Origin: Hoplostethus atlanticus
Lineage: Eukaryota > Chordata > Actinopteri > Trachichthyiformes > Trachichthyidae
NCBI GenBank assembly: GCA_034670405.1
Contig: JAXDDX010000058.1
Coordinates: 1,042,001 to 1,106,000, forward strand
Reading direction: 5' to 3'
Length of the DNA: 64,000 nucleotides
The position numbers were made by a program, and so were the translations under genes. The notes below the pieces were generated by a model, which made no database searches, had not been told where the DNA came from, and was given only the letters and a program-made list of their open reading frames with translations. Shown here piece after piece: positions 27,309 through 41,500 of the stretch. Every line of letters starts with the position of its first letter. The stretch's first letter is position 1.

Positions 27309-30300
27309 GTTGACGCACACATATATACATACACACGCACCCCACTTACTTCACGCTCCAGAACAGCAAACATCCTATACTCAGTTTTATATTAATACAC
27401 ATTAGGACTGTCAACGAATTCGATTCGAATTGTAAAAAAGAATCCTAATTAAAAACAAAACATTCGATTGTGAAAATTAATATGCACTGAATGCACTGCA
27501 TGACGGACAGGAGTTAGACAACGTCACTTTCATGATTGAAAATTAAATGTAGGTCAAGCTGAAACGAGCGAATAATTCAACAACAACCGTGTGGTGATGA
27601 TGGCAGAGAGTTCACAACCCAACTCGGCCGTAGAGAGAGTGATTTGCACTCCGAGCAATCTAAAAAGCCTCTTTTGGAAATACTTCGGATCTTGGTCAGA
27701 CGGCAAAATTGTGGAACCTCATTATGTCCCTCTTATGGACATAATGTGCAAAAATAGATGTTTGAATGGTTTGAACCTATGTGTTTTTTTAGAAGGAATA
27801 ATCGAACGTCATTTTCGGCCAATTTTGACAGCCCGGGTACACATGCACACAGATAAACACAAACTCTCTGCGTACATGTTCTTTCATCTGCTGGAAATAA
27901 TGTTTGGTAGATAATTACTAGTGAATCACCTGACTGTACCAAACAGATGAACTGTTTGTTTTCAGACACATGGTTTCTATGGACACCCCTTGAAAGTGCC
28001 TCACAAGCCTTATGGCGCTGAATTTTAGTACCGGATTAATTGAAGCTAGGGAACTTTTACAGTCCCTGTTCCTATTTTAGATGTAAGAGATAACACTTCA
28101 AATAACTGACTGGAGTGAACATGTGGGTATGTAATGTTCTTATTTAGGAAATGGTTAAATCGTGTTCCTTGGTTTCTATGGCGTCTGTGTGTTTAGTTTG
28201 AGTCATCATTTCCACTCCAGTTATATGCTTCAGACCTACTCTCAGGATGGCAGCCATGGTTGAAACAGGATTTTTTTGGTGATACTTTTATTGGTGTCTT
28301 GGTACTTTGTAAACCTATGAATTTTAAACTAGTGAGTAATGTGGTATGAATCATTCGAATATGAATTGGGATCTATAAAACACAGATTATGGAGATTATG
28401 GCAGGTCTTTTAGGTAATTTACTGTCTTGGTAGAGACAGAGTTTAATTTATACGTTTAGATGTTGTCTCTTTTAAGAACATTTTTGTTTGTCTGTCTTTG
28501 GCTGTGGTGATATTGCATTCACATTCATAGTTTGTGAAAGCAATATCACCTCAGTAACTATGCCAAGTCAAACAGTCACATATCTTTTGTTTGACTACTC
28601 TTTGTTGCTCCCACTCCTTTAGGAATGATCTGGGTATAGGAGTTCCCTCCTGGCTTCAGCCTGACCGTCTGAGCCCAGCCGTCGGACCTGCCACTGTCAC
28701 CAAAAGCAGCACCCTGGCACCCCCTGGTGACCATCTCCTCTCTCAACTTCTAAGGCTGGACATTGTGATGCCTTCCGGAGAGCACAGACACACCCAGCAG
28801 CCAACCACAGCACCTTCCAACAGGTCGCGGTCCAAGATGTCCCGCATTGAGGCCCTAAAGGCCACAGCTGCGTCCCTCTCCAACCGTATAGAGAGTGAGG
28901 CACGGAAACTGGCCGGAGAGGGGATCAACTACTGGCTCAGCAACTACCATGGATGTGGAGGCCGTTTTGGCTCCTCAGCCCTCTCAGATTAATCATGATG
29001 ATGGGCGCTGGGCCAATGCTGTCAGCCCCCCTGTCAGGGAAACCAATGCAAGCGCCACGACAGACACTGATGACCTGGCTTTGAGGATCCAGAGGATTTT
29101 GAGTAGCGCAGGTCAGAGTTCATACAATGGTGCAACCTTGCCCGGTGTAGGCAGTCTGCACGCCTTCAGGGGGCAGAAAGAAAAGAATGGTACACAGACC
29201 AGCCTCACCAGGCCACAAACTGCGTCTGCTGCTGTTACAGGCCATATCTTCAACAGTCACACACAAGAAGAGAGGAAGCTATTCAATGGTCTGGAGAAGG
29301 TAGAGAGGAAGGACGAAATGACACAGAGGAGAAGATATGGAGGGATAGAGGAGAAGGAAGAGAGGAAGATGGACCGAAAGATTACTGATCTCCATGACTC
29401 AAGTGAAGGTTCCATCAGTGAAGGTCCTCTCCTGAGCGAAGGGAGTCTTTCTGAGGACGACACAAGCCTTCCACACCCCTCCATCAATCACATACCGAGA
29501 CTAGCAGATCGCCTGGGTGCTGTGGACTACTGTGCGGGCCAGAGAAGGGACTACCAGCACCTGTCCCAGTTCCAGAGGGAGGCAGAGAAGTTCTCTGCCT
29601 TCAGCTCCCCCTTTCGCCCAGCAGGACAACAGCAAAGCAGCCTGGGAGGAGCTGAACAAAGGAAGCCCTCTGAGCGTCATTAACATTTTCACCAAGAACC
29701 TTCATAGCCATGTTAAAGGTTAGTTCATGCATGAGTACCTTACCGCTCAGAGAAAAATATCAAATCTGGCTCTGAGACCCAGATTTGGTCCTGGGCCCAT
29801 TCCAGAATCAGTACCAGTAGGTGTTGCAGTTTGAGGATGGCTCTTATTTGGATATAGCTATCATGACTTATGGACAATAGCCGTGTAATTCCAATTTTAA
29901 TTGTTAATTTTATCTTCCTTTTTTGGGGGCATATTGAGCATTGAGGCCAAGTGATTTTGACTCAGTCACCTGTGAATTACAAACTTGATGTATTATATAA
30001 GTGAGTGAGCAAGTACCCAGTACCTGATTCTATACATAAAATAGCATTGAAAACAAGTAGAGTGACATATTTATTATTTCTGCTAGTAAGAACTATTCTT
30101 GGCTGGTGTTTTGTTTTTTTTTGTTTACCAGCCCTTGACAGGTAAGCCAAAAAGTAATTTTTTGATACTGCCAATAGAAATATAACTGCACTGCTAATAC
30201 TAGAATGCTTCTCATTATAATTTTGTAGTGTCCATATTGTCATACTACATGTTGACAGTCAATCCAGGGCACAAGATCAGAGAAAGTTCTCCTTAATCGG

Positions 30301-33300
30301 TTTTGTCCTGTGTCTTGTCCTCCAGTGGCTGAGGATAAGTCAGAGAGGAACTCTCCCTCTGTCCGTTCTGTCCAATCTGGAGTTAGCCCTGGAGATGCAG
30401 TAGTCTATGAGGATGACTTTGTGTCATCCCACAGCAGTGGAGCCAGTGGCCAGTTGAAGAGAGGATATAATGGACGCAGGTAAGAGAAATAAAGTGGGCA
30501 TGCTTTATAAACTGACCACTAGGTGGCATTCATGTTACACAACTGACAGGCAGATCAGAAGCCCCATTGCATAGTAGAGTTCAAAGTGAGTGGTATGAAA
30601 CACACTTCATTAGAAAGGAATATGATTAGCACAAATAATATGTAACATGACTCAAAATGCCTTGTATATGTATATATGTATATCGCTTCTAAATTTGATC
30701 CCATTGTTTAGGCAGTTTGGATGTTTTTTTTGTCTCTGTTTGTGCCTGTATCTTGTTGTGCTTCTGAACACAGTGGATAGTTAATGCAGATTCTATATTT
30801 GATTTGGAGAGATTTGATCAAATCACGTTCTCCTCTCTGTCAGCGTGAACAGTCACTTTGAGGAGCTGATGAGGAGGTCTCCTTATGAGAAAAGGATGGG
30901 GGACTTCAACTCCCATCATTCATCCCTCCACTCATCTATTCACTCACCTCATCTTTCCTCTGGCTCTACATCTGGCTCCTCACCCCTCTCCAAGGGCTCC
31001 CCAGGAAAGAAAGGTGAGAATCATCACTACTCAACAAAGCCACTGGATTAAAGCTTTGAGCAAAATGGAGTAGAGCTGCAAATATCTCTTATTCGTACCT
31101 TATGTCCAAGCCTCTCTGTTAGGTCACATATTTTCATGGTGATAATTCCCTTAATCACACTGGATAACAACTCTCCTCCCCTGCAGGCGCAGTATCAGAC
31201 CGGAGTGATGCCACTCTGGTGGAGGAGCGGGGGAGCCCCTGCTCACCCCCCTCCGACACTCCATCTGCTGACTCCAGGAAGAGGGTCTCAGAGAAGAGCT
31301 CTGCCCACAGCCAGGCAAAGAGCATCCAGTCTGATGGCACACTAGGGGGAGCTTCAGGGCACTCTCTCCGAAGGTAATGGACCCTCGGCAGACTACACTG
31401 AATGAAGAAGATTGTTAGTTTTGTCTGGTTGACTGCTGTAAAAGTACAAAGTCTCTTGCAAGGTTCCATCCTGTTCCTTTTTTCCTCTTGTTCCTTTTTG
31501 AAAGCCCTTCAAGGATATCAAATTGAATAGTATGTACTCTAGAGAGGAGTGTAACTGGAGTTCACACAAGTTTGGATTTCCCTCACCTCCAGTTGTCTCT
31601 GGTATTTCCTTCCTGGTTTTCAGTAAACCTCAGAGCAGCACTGCTTTGTGGGAATAGTGCTCTTGGCATACAAAAGAATGAATATCCTGCTCTCCTTGAA
31701 ATGATAAGGTATAGATATATAGTTTGTTTTTCAGGGTTATGTCACAATATAATCATGTTACTTTATTTCTTGGTGGTAATGTGATTCATCACCATAATGT
31801 AGTGATGAATGGCACGTTTCATTTTCCAAGACCAGTGCACCTCATAATGTTGACTCTGTTAAAATCTAAATGAACTTGTAAGGCCACACCAGCCACACTG
31901 TTTCCTTTCTTAAGTATTTCCAAGCCAAGATAAAATGAAATCTCAAAATCTAGATGCAGTTAGGAATGAATGGGATCTTTTCAGCACTGGGGCATCCCAG
32001 TTGTTCCTATCCACTCAAAGACCTCCATTACCTTGGGACTTAATTACTCAAAGGTTAATTTATCGGGGCATGACCAAGTGCTAATTATTAAACTGTGCTT
32101 AGAGAGCCCAAGTTGAGGCTGCCAGGCAAAACAATCTTGTGGCTTGCTGCTCTGTTTAAGGCTTGAGGGCTTTAGCAGCCATGCAGAAGCCAGCAGTAAG
32201 GGGAGGCTGCAGCTCGCCCAAAGGCAGAACACTGACTCTTTTGTTTTGGGGGCCTGCAAGGTGGTTGGTCAGGGCGCCAGCTTCACCGCAGCTTGGGCAT
32301 GTCGCCAAGGGAGAGAAGAGGAGTTTTTTTAACCCCAGTAGCGACATTCAAGCCCTCTAATGGCATGTTCCTGAAGCCCAGGTGGCAGATTCCTGCCATA
32401 CCATGAAGCCTGTCTGTCTTCCAAGGTGATGGAAAAACATTTGAAGTTCAGACAATAGCGTCCTTCTGAGTGCCATATATAATGCAGGTTGTTGTAATTG
32501 TGTGATGATTCGCTGTCCGTCACTGTGACAGAAACAACCATAAAAATGATTTCTGTAGGGAGAGCACATTCATTACTAAGGCCTTCTTAAAGTTTTTACT
32601 TTTGACTGATTACGTATGCTTGGGCACTTTGTTGCATGCTTATCTGTCTCTCTGTGTTAGTGTGACACATAACTGCTTTCGGCACTGAGGTCATGGTTAT
32701 GTTGTGGTCTGGTATGGTCTGAGACTGAAGGTCGCCCTTGGAGAAAAGAGGTGCCATTGTCTATTCTACTGGCCCCGGTGAGGAGGCAGAATGTATATCC
32801 TGATCTCTGCAGACATCGTCCTTGGCCTCCGGTGTATCTCTGAGCAGCACAATATAACCATTCATACTCTTTGCTTCACACAGTAGGGTTACTCTGCTTC
32901 ACTCAGTTCTCAGCTTTCCTGGGACAGGGCCCCACTTTTCTTTATTGTTAAATCAACCTGCTCCTCTCCTTAAGATAGCCACCCCACTAAGCAGAGCTTA
33001 CAGCATGCACAGCACAGTGAACTGATTAAAAATAAACCTGTGTTTAATATTATTTACATAGTGATTATCACACCATTGTCCACCAAATAGAAGATCAAAC
33101 CATTATCTGTGAATCTCATTAACATGAAAGCTGCAAATGTATTCACTCTAGAACATCTTCTATGGATTTCAACTTAATCTCCCAATAATGATGCACAGTA
33201 GTAAGGACCTGCTTGCTTTTGCTAAAGGTATATCTGAAAATGCTACATGAGTAATGGAAATTATTCTCTCTTTTTTTTTTACCTCAATAGTTTGGGCCTG

Positions 33301-35515
33301 GAGAGTAAGAAGTCTCCAGTTGGCAGGCCTGGCCTGGCCTCTCTTTCTGGCTCTCCAGCCCCCGGGTCTGCTCCAGGGGCAGACTCTACCGGCATCTCCC
33401 TGAGAAGTGTCTCCCCAGTGGGGGCAGACAACCTGAAGTTAGGCCTCGGTCTGGGGTCAGGATCCTCAGTAACACAAACACCAGCATGCAGTGGTAGAGC
33501 AGAGACCACGACCACAGGTAAATACAACTCCTTACACATTTATATATTCTTGGTTTGGATGATGGAAGTGCCAAGAATACCACACTCTACCAACACCCCT
33601 GTCTTCTCTCCCAGGTGAGCTACAGTATGCCCCTGGTGTCTTGCAGCAGCGTATGTCAGCAGAGCTCAACTACCTGGAGTCCATTGAGGAGTCAGTCCGA
33701 CAGCTGGGGGATGTGGAGAGGCTGAGGGGCGTGTCCATGGCTCAGCAGGAGAGTGTGTCATTGGCTCAAATACTCAAGGTGCTTAGAGCAGTGGGGCTGG
33801 GTATAAGCAAGGACCTCGCAACGTGCTAGGCATCAAGATACACTAGACAGCAGGATGGTGCAGTGAGCAGGGGGACTGTCCTTTAACCGGACATCCTGCT
33901 TTATCCTGCCTCTATCCCCGCAACCATTCAACCTGTCAAAGTATCCTTGACCAACACACTGAAACCCTATCATCCTCCCTGATCTCTGTGGAGGGAAGCA
34001 AGCAGAGAGAGTACTGTGTAATTTTTTTTTTTACCTCAGCACAATCGTCATGGTGCTGTGGTCTTAAAGAGCCAAATCCAGGTTAGTTAGGGTGAGACAC
34101 TTCACTCCTCTATGCCTGGGTGCTATTAAATCGGCTCACAAGGTGGTAAAAAGAGTTTTCTACAAATAATGTCTGTTAAAACTGTAAATACTCACATTTT
34201 AGCTGTGATTTCTCACACAACTCTCATAATTGGAGCTACCCTGATACCAATTTTTCAAAAAGGCTAGATAGTGCTTCTCAATTTGCAGTCATTCATAGGC
34301 TGCCAACTATTGGCCTGTTATAAACAATTACAGGAACAAATGCATCCATTGCGATTATTTATTTGTGTGATCAAATTATGCACTGACCTTTTGTAAAGCA
34401 ATCCTCAAATGGAAAAAGTAATAAAATAGAACAGAGGCTACATACCATATTGCATGGCATGATCGTACCATGGGATTGTGCAGATTCTGTACTTATTATA
34501 TATTTTGATAATATATACTTCACCCACGTGAATTAGTCTTGAAAGTTTTTTTGAAATTAATTTATTGTCGATTGAATTCAATTTTTTTTGCTGCATAACA
34601 TTGACATTCTGAAAATTATTTTAGGAGCTTTTTATTTTTTTTTTTTAGCCTCCATAAATTTTAGTGACTTATTTCTTCACCATAATGGCCCTGTCTATAT
34701 TTATACACTGTGTTGACCTGCTCTCTGACCTTTGACCCTGCAGGCCCAGCAGCAGCGCCATGAGCATGACCTATACGAGCTGAAGATCAAGGCTGAGAGG
34801 GAAGCTCTGGAGACACAGCTACAGCTGGAGGAGAACAGACAGAGAGTAGCCAGGGTATATAAACACACACACAAACACACAGTCAGGGTACTATCATATA
34901 TTCACATGTTTGCACATGATACATCCAGCCTTGCATTTGTGTCCCCATGTTTTGAATACTAAGGTATGTGTACTTGTATGCTTCGGTGTGTGTCTGCATG
35001 CATGGCATTTATACATTGCTATGTCCAGGCCCATGTAGAGCTGCAGGAAAGCATGGTGGCGACCCAACAAGAGACTTTGGGCGGCCTCCAGGAAGCCACT
35101 GCTAAGATGATGAGTCAACAGGCTGAGGCAGCACGCTGCACAGCCGACGCTGCCCGACACATCAAGGAGGTCAGCACTCACTGCTTCACTCTGCCTGGAA
35201 AACAGTCCCTGGCTTCATTTGTAAATGGGGCTGATTCCTTTTTGGCTGTTCGTAAAGAGATGAAAACAGGAGGACAATATTTTGACTTATCAAAATCTAC
35301 CATTTGAATGATAAAACCCATTTTGTCTTCTCATCTGTCAGATGACAGAGTTGGCGCGGTCCCAGATAGCTGGGGCTTTGATTGTCCCTGCTGCTGCTCC
35401 CATCACCACCCTTTTGGACCAGCAGAGAGAACAGCACAGCTCCTTTATAAAACAGCTACAGGCCAGAGCTGACACTGATAGGTAAACTAAAAGACCCAAA
35501 TGTTTTTTTTTTAAT

Positions 35516-35558
<43 letters not shown>

Positions 35559-38500
35559 TTATGGGGGGGCCAAACAGGAAATATTTATCGAACTTTTTTT
35601 TTAAATTTCATTTCTGTTTCGCCCCCCATAATATATGTATATATGCCTATGCCTAAAGTTAGAACAGATACTCTACATTTTTACTAAGTGTATTGCAATT
35701 CCCTTCTGTGTGCTCTTTCACAGCTCCAGGAGTGAGATGTCAGGCAGAAAGACTAGGCCAGAGGAAACTCTCTCTCCCCTGAACAGTCTCAGTCACTCTG
35801 ACTCCCTGCCCCCCAGGAGACCCAGCCTCAGGTACAAATAGGCCTCTCATGTAACACTGGTTTCACAGGCTTGGATTAAGTGTAGTCATTTTTCCACCAA
35901 AAGAGACACTGAATGTGCTTTTTTTCCTCTTTTCAGTGGAGGAGACAGCAGCAGCCACCTGAGCCTGTCACATGTCTCCTCAGACCAGAGGGAGAAGAGG
36001 AGAAAGGAAGGAGCAGAAGAGAAAAGGAGGAAGGAGGGAGCAGAGGATAGGAGTGCATCTGTGAGGAGAGACAGGGAGGCAGGCAGCAGCTCCATAGAGG
36101 AAGATGTTCCTACAGCAGCAAACGACTCCCTCCGCAGTGACAGCATCCCCTCCGTGGTGGATGAGAAAGGTACTGGATTGGTAGGCACAGCTCTGAGAGC
36201 AAGAATTGGCCAGTTAACACACATGCATGTGTATGTGTCCATGTGCATACACAAGTGTTTCCTCTATATTTATTCAGTAGCGAGGGGGCACCACAACAGG
36301 AATATCACCACCATGTGAACTAAAAAAAATTATACTTTTTTTTAACCAAACTTCCGTTGTGTATAGTTATCATTGCACATTCAGCACTACAGCCAAAAGT
36401 GGAAACAAAACGGGGGCAAGTTTATAACCAACAAATAAATTACCACACACCCATGTACACACCCACATACATTATACCTTCAAAAATTAACAGTGGAGCT
36501 GGGTGAGACCTGCTTTAAATGTACACTGAGCACATCTCATTTCTGCCCCTCCAGCAGACAGTACATCAGTGGCAACAGAATACTCTCTGAAGTTTGATGA
36601 GTCTATGACCGAGGATGAGATAGAAGAGCGTTCCTTTCGCTCTCTGCTGCCATCTGAGGCACACCGCCGTGGCACTTTGGAGAAGAAGCCCCGCCCATAC
36701 GAGGAATCAGAGGAAGAGACAGCCAATCACAATGGGACATTGGTCTCAGGGGTACACAACAGCTCTAAGGTGAGCGGGCATAAGCACACACACACACATA
36801 TACAAACAAACACACCCTTAAGACAGGGTGCAAGGCTGAGTCAGTGTTTGCCAATGGGAGGAGTGTGTAAACCACTGGCCAGTGGCCAGTGTATGTATTC
36901 CTGGTAGAAGATTTTGGTGTCTAGATGTTACTCACTGAGCATTTCTCCTCTCTTCCCCCATTTCTCCCCTTATCCATAATTCCTTCTATATATCGCACAT
37001 TATTTTTCCCCTTTTCTTTCACTCCTCTTACTTTGTCCCCGAACTCTCAAACCTCATCCCTTTCACACTTCCTCCTCTCGTGTAGCCTCAGGATGTGAGC
37101 ATGGCCTTCTTTAGTGGCCAGGACAGCTTCTCCCAGTTCACCATGGACATGGTACGTCAGTACATGAAGGACGAGGAGGTGAGATTGCACCATCAGAGCT
37201 CTCTGCTGCATCTCCGCCAGAAGGCCCTCAAGGAGAAGACCAAGACTGAGCTGGCCTGGCTGGAGCACCAGAAGAGGAGGCTGAGAGACAAGGGGGAGGA
37301 TGACAAGATGCCACCTATCAGGAAGAAGCAGAGGGGCCTGCTGATGAAGCTACAACAGGAGCAGGTAGTTAGGGGTGGAACCTGTATACCCACCTCCTAG
37401 TTTAGGAGGTGGGTATACTGTGACCCCCAACATCCTTCATAAGGCATTAGAAATTTGATTGATGGGTGGGTATGCTGAGTTATATATGGGCAGCACAGTG
37501 GTGTATTGAACAGAGACTGTCCTTCACCCGGAGCTGAAGTGTCCAAGACACTGAGTCCCTTCCAGGGGTGCTGTTAGCTGACCCAGCACTGAGCCAGGAG
37601 GTGAGCAAAGGAAAAGAGAATTTCCCTAGTATGACTGTCTCTAACCCTGTCCCTTATTATTTTCATCTTACAAATCCACCTTAGCTCAAGAAAGGGAAAA
37701 TTTCGAAGTAGGAGGAAAGGGGTGAAAGAACAATTTAAGTGAGACATAAATTGTTCAAAATGGGGTACAGCTCAGTATTATGAATTTTTTTTGACACATT
37801 TGTTGTATATCATAGAGGGATGATGTAATGTCTATGTCCCGTAACATAGATGCATGGACCTATTGGTGCATGCCAATGATGGGGTCTCCCTCTATGCCCA
37901 TATCTCCAGGCTGAGATCAAGCGGCTTCAGGAGGCCAACAAAGCAGCGAGGAAGGAGAGGCAGCTGTTACTGAAGCAGCAGGAGGAGATTGAGAGGATGA
38001 GAAGCTCTACGCTCAGACTCAAGGAGCGTCTCAAGTGTGCTGGAGGCGAAGCACCACCTGTTAGTATTGCAACAGTCAACTTCAGAACCTGTACAGAACC
38101 AAACATATGAGACATTTTTAGAGACATTTTAGTCCAGTATTGTTTGTACGAGAGTACAGTCTTAATGCAATCGATAAAGCAAGACCTCAGTTTGATACAC
38201 ATAATAGTATAGATTATGCCAGATAAGGGCTCTCATTATCAGTCTGTTTTTGTCCATTCATCCATCCTTCAGGAGACTCCAATGTCGGAGACCCCGGTAT
38301 CTGAAGCAGCCTCCCCCAACATGAGGCTTGCAGATGGGCATGTCCGCAGCCCCTCTCCCACTCCCTCTGTCTCTGGTAGTGAAACCAGCAGTATCATGCA
38401 GAAGCTCAAGAAGATGCGCTCTCACATGGATGAGAAGTAAAGACCTCTTATACCTTTGTCTTGTTTTCAGACCGTTACTGTGTTCTTTCTGCTGTCTGCT

Positions 38501-41500
38501 TATTGACAATTTCCCCAGTGGAATCTCAAAAGTCTTGCTTCCTTAGCTAATGACATTTTCAAAATGTACTAGAGGAGATGTTCCAAGAGGGGGGATATTG
38601 GTTTTTCTCCTCTATTGTGTTTTTAAGATGTGATATAAGAATGACAATTGAGATTCTTCATGTCTTTTTAACAGAGCTTACTGCTGCCCTGCCCCTTGGG
38701 ATTTGCTTCTGTTATGTTTAAGGGAAGGGATTTCATGAACTTATTCCTAGGTTGTTCCTTTCTGGCAGCACCATTTATAACAAAATCTCAGATTAGATGT
38801 ATCTTCACTTCTCTACAGTCCAGCCAGGTGCCGAGTATCATTTTGTCATCGATGATGCAATTTTTGGTCCACTGGACCGCACCATACTGCATCTGTTCCT
38901 ATTTAATTCACAATTAGTTAGCTCAGCTATCTGAACTAGCGTCCTAATCTGACTGATTTAAGAGAAGGGCAAGGCGGAGTACATCCCATCTTTTTTAAGT
39001 GTTTAAGGGTTGTGGTGTGGATGTGAATATAAGCATGCTCCATGTTCTTCTAGACTAGACAAGCATCCACACTAACTGACTGCTACCTCTCTCTAACTTC
39101 AGCTCTGTATACCCTATAAACTGTATTTTCTAAGAGGAACTGTACAAGGGGATAACTGTTGCGATCCTACATTGTTGTGGGGCAGCAAGGACATCAGACA
39201 GTATTATACTGTCTGAAATAATAGTAACAATGTAATCATACTAATGCAATTATAGAGTTAGGATTTATTCCAGATAGGAACAATTATAGATTGAATATAT
39301 TGACCAGTTTTCAAGAAGTTGTGCATTTTATCATTTTATAACAACCACTTCCCCTAGTATTGTCCAGTACCTACATGTACTTGGAGGTCCTGTAGGTGTG
39401 GTACTTAGGAAGTCCAAGGTTCTGTTCTCAGCTAGTAGCTTGGTCAGGTGATTTGTAGGGCCTCTCATGATGGGCTCACTCCCAATCGTGCTCACAGTTT
39501 TCATTCTCCTTATGATGTATTTGACTTTACCAACAAGTGGTTATTTGTTCTGGGATTTAGGATTAATGTCTTCAATCACAGCATGGACCCTCTACCAAAA
39601 CCTCAATCTTCTCTCACACTATAGTAATTGTTAAGTCTGGATCTGTTTGGATTTATACTCTAGCCTTGGTAAATACTCAATTCTGATTGGCTAGAGGGTG
39701 CCCATCGATTTCAATAGATTATGAACTTATCTACGTAGTCCTTAATTCACTACAACAAGGTTTAGACAGGTTAAACTTATTGGGCTAAAGTATTTCTGTA
39801 GTCATGCTTTTATTTGCGTGCTTGCTTGCTTGGCCCTTCAATGATCTATCCTTGCTCTTAATCCCCCTTCTCTTCTGTCATTCTTTATTTTCACTGTCCT
39901 ATTGTTGATCACAGGGAAGGTGACTGTATTCACCATATGTTTTCAGCTCGAGTTAATACACTAATGAAGTTGTAATCGGTTTTCATTTAACTAATACTAT
40001 AATGAACATTAACAAAATGAGCAGCCATATGTATATCTGTAGGAAGGATCAGAGTGACTGACAAAATCCCCATTTAAACCCCTTCATCTGTGGAATTATT
40101 CACAACTAACCCTCCAATGACACAGACAGACGCAATATCGAGATATCATTCTATTGTAGGCTAGCTTCACAATCAAAGATACCCACACACTGGTTGAAAA
40201 GGGGTTGGTTAAGAGACTGTTCAAAAGCATGTCCCAACAGAAAGCCATTCTAGAGTAACAACCTTATTTTAACAGAAACCTGACAGACTGACGCCTTCTG
40301 TGCAATAAATCCACATTTTCTCATATCTTTATTCTCTCCCCCTTTCTTTCTGCTTGTCTTCTGTTCCATCTGTTCTTTGTTTGTTTTCAATGTTGTTTTT
40401 CCTCTCTTTATGTTTTATATTATTTTCCGTGTGTGTCCATGCCCACGTGTTTGTGTGTGTGACTCATGACTTTCTCTCTGTCTGTTGTGCGTGTTTGTGT
40501 CGTAGACACTGTTCTCCTGTCCACTACTTCTTCTCTGTGTTCACGGCCCACCACTGGGCCTCTCTCAGTGTCTGTCTCCCCAACCTCCACCCCAAATTCC
40601 AGCTCTTTATCTACAACCAGTTGGTCAGGTACTGTACAGTGCTCTCTACCTCTCCCCACCCTCCACCCCTCTTTTGCCCAGCCTCACCCCCTCACCCCAT
40701 GGAGCATGCTTGTGTTCAGCCACTGCCACTGGGACCTTGGGGGGTGGGTGGGTGGATGATGAGGGTGGTTGGATGTGTAGGTTTGTTTGTTTTGGGTTTT
40801 TTGAGGTCTGGAGAAGTTATGTTTCTTTCCAGGATGGAATTGGGGAGTGGGTTTGAGTGAAAGCTTGAAAAACACCCAAGGAATGCTCCCTTGTAGAAAT
40901 GAGCTGACCTGATGATAACTTTTTAATATAGATTAAGTACATTAATATTGACTATTTGTGTTTTCAATGTCACTATTGTTTGCATGAAAGTACACTGATT
41001 GTGAAGCAATTCCAAAAACAAAGTCTCCTTTGTATCATTTAAACAATGATCATATACAAAAAGTTGGTTTTGTATGCACTTGGTTTTGCAAATGTCAAAG
41101 GTCAGGTTCATTTTAAAAGGAGTTTTCCTTATTGGAGAGGAATCTCAAACTGGATGCTGGGATTTCACCAGTTCCTATGTGGTGTTTATTTGACTCTTTC
41201 TTCCCCTCTTTCTCCCTTGCCATTCAGAATGAATGAATGACTTTGGGTGCATCTCTCTTCAATTTCCTTCATATTGTGGCTGCTGGCTGGTAAGCTCCAG
41301 CCCAGTCATTGAGATAAAATGTTCAGAAATTACACCACACTATAACCTTGAAGTAAAAGACCGAGTCTCTTTAGTGGGGGACAGAACAGGCAGTGTGGTC
41401 TATCTCTTTAATGAGCCCAGTAAATCTTAACTAGCCCTCCTTATTAGGTAACTGTTGCCTAAAATGGGATAATAAGTACAGATGGCCAATGGCTCTAATA

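Noticed and set aside
29560-29621. Small intron with acceptor 'ctttcgcccag' at 29620 to explain the second exon 12 frame break
   Set aside because: The sequence just upstream (REAEKFSAF) matches human CEP350 and so is coding. Removing it would lose conserved residues, and no suitable donor lies nearby.
40354-40860. 168-codon Cys/Leu/Phe-rich open frame in cep350 intron 26
   Set aside because: No family resemblance as a stand-alone protein. Only the inner 123-bp segment bounded by splice-like sites is kept, as a finding.
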